DNA of 64,000 bases from Alphaproteobacteria bacterium (lineage in GTDB: Bacteria; Pseudomonadota; Alphaproteobacteria; Micropepsales; Micropepsaceae): contig JAFKFG010000025.1 in assembly GCA_017307355.1 (NCBI GenBank), forward strand, positions 48,461 through 112,460, in the 5' to 3' direction. The notes under the pieces are model-generated. The model had not been told where the DNA came from, searched no databases, and saw only the letters and a program-made list of their open reading frames with translations. The position numbers and the translations under genes were made by a program. Positions 63,194-64,000 of the stretch are shown here, in pieces; within the stretch, counting starts at the first letter, position 1; every line of letters begins with the position of its first letter.

Positions 63194-64000
63194 GCCGCCG
63201 CAGTATGCGGCAGTCCGTCGGTCGAGGGAAACAGCGCCTGGAACATTTCCTCAAGCTCCAGGGGATCGACCGGCTTGGTGAGAAAGCCGTCCATCCCTGC
63301 ATCGCGGCAGGCCCGCTTGCCGGTCTCCAGCGCATCGGCGGTCAGTGCCACGATCGGCACCCGGTCCCGCGCCTGTTTTTCTTCCATGGCGCGGATGGCG
63401 CGCGCCGCCTCGATCCCGTCCATGCCCGGCATGTGGATGTCGGTGAGCAGAAGATCGAAATGCTCCTGCTCCAGCGCGGCGACGGCGGCGCTGCCGGTGG
63501 CGACGTCCTTGACCTGATGGCCGCGCCGGCGGAGCAGCTCGCGGATCAGCAGCGCGTTCACCGGATTGTCCTCCGCCAAAAGAATCTTCAGCCCGGCGCG
63601 AACGGATGGAGGGGCGGACGCGGCAGGGGGCGCGGCGGGCTTGTCGGAGGGCGCCGGCTTGGCTTCGGCGGAAACCTTGCCGGCGCGGTTCATCGAAAGG
63701 CAGAAATTCAATTGCTCCGCCAGCGAGGTTTCGCGAATGGGCTTCACCAGATAGCCGGCAAATCCCATGGCGGTGATGTCTTTCAGCCGCGACCGCGCCG
63801 CAGGCGTCACCATCACCAGGGTCGGTATCGACAGGTCCGGCGGCACCAGCGGGTCGGGGGCGCTGTCGGTGCCGGAATCGATCAGCACCGCGTCGATCCG
63901 TCCGTCCGGCGGCAGCTGCGCGAAATTGAGCCCTTCGCCGCCCTGGGTCTCGATCTGAAGGCCAAGGCCTTCGCGCAGCATCCTGTTGCGGCTGATGATG
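63190..64000 (-). CDS. Two-receiver signalling protein, partial (possible hybrid kinase C-terminus)
   Basis: At least 270 aa; the frame stays open to the window edge, so the N-terminus is missing. A degenerate receiver comes first ([26 protein letters not shown]). An alanine/proline-rich linker follows, then a canonical receiver: [18 protein letters not shown], phosphoacceptor Asp in [13 protein letters not shown], Thr in IVALTADAL, Lys in GFLTKPVDP. This layout is usual at the end of hybrid histidine kinases. It overlaps the AmpG-like gene by 4 bp, hinting at joint control of cell-wall recycling. Confidence 0.85.
   Translation of the reverse strand, partial: IISRNRMLREGLGLQIETQGGEGLNFAQLPPDGRIDAVLIDSGTDSAPDPLVPPDLSIPTLVMVTPAARSRLKDITAMGFAGYLVKPIRETSLAEQLNFCLSMNRAGKVSAEAKPAPSDKPAAPPAASAPPSVRAGLKILLAEDNPVNALLIRELLRRRGHQVKDVATGSAAVAALEQEHFDLLLTDIHMPGMDGIEAARAIRAMEEKQARDRVPIVALTADALETGKRACRDAGMDGFLTKPVDPLELEEMFQALFPSTDGLPHTAAA

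Overview
The window is a continuous, gene-dense, GC-rich stretch of chromosome from an alphaproteobacterium. Evidence: the order parB-parA-rsmG-mnmG-mnmE, then rho, hemJ, hemH, then PPSR-maf-aroE-coaE-dnaQ, with convergent secB and divergent Tim44-mltA; a ferrochelatase with a cysteine-rich C-terminus; an OlsB-type acyltransferase; GANTC sites at the putative origin. The genus cannot be fixed by eye; a Caulobacterales or Rhizomicrobium-like lineage is plausible. No phage, transposase, rRNA or CRISPR array is visible.

Layout. 1-14 kb: small envelope and hypothetical proteins, tRNA-Arg(CCG), a TonB-dependent receptor, an RcnB-like protein, a zinc alcohol dehydrogenase, carbonic anhydrase, a MaoC-like protein, WrbA with a divergent LysR regulator, a histone H1-like protein, MsrB, MscL, a VanZ-like protein and a sensor-less histidine kinase divergent from a ribbon-helix-helix gene that has an EcfG-like promoter. 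14-24 kb: rpmI-rplT-pheS-pheT, an MFS transporter, a methyltransferase coupled to a glycosyltransferase-like gene, lepA and a DUF4153 membrane protein. 24-27 kb: hisH-hisA and an esterase. 27-45 kb: the replication and segregation region. It holds parA/parB, two perfect parS sites inside rsmG and mnmG, the tRNA-modification genes mnmG and mnmE, a metabolic insert, rho-hemJ-hemH on the minus strand, a candidate oriC (40972-41239), and PPSR-maf-aroE-coaE-dnaQ on the plus strand. Genes on both sides next to the candidate origin are transcribed away from it, as expected for forks leaving oriC. 45-64 kb: SecB, Tim44-like protein, MltA, Smr, YjbQ, a PfkB kinase, an EI24/CysZ-like protein, Nth, DapB, GrpE, HrcA, Rph, RdgB, HemW, an LppC-like lipoprotein, RsmI, YraN, GshB, pirin, OlsB, an AmpG-like permease and the end of a two-receiver signalling protein cut by the window edge.

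Most striking points. (1) Rho lacks, in frame, about 21 residues directly before its P-loop, including a core strand of the ATPase fold; this is either an assembly or sequence error or a very unusual Rho. (2) A candidate oriC lies about 11 kb from two parS sites. (3) A palindromic repeat is carried in frame inside the Smr protein. (4) Several intergenic repeat families occur: REP-like pairs mostly between convergent genes, a GGGGGAAGATGTC element, and a two-copy hairpin family whose stems differ by compensating base changes. (5) A perfect 12-bp hairpin buries the ribosome binding site of the MaoC-like gene.
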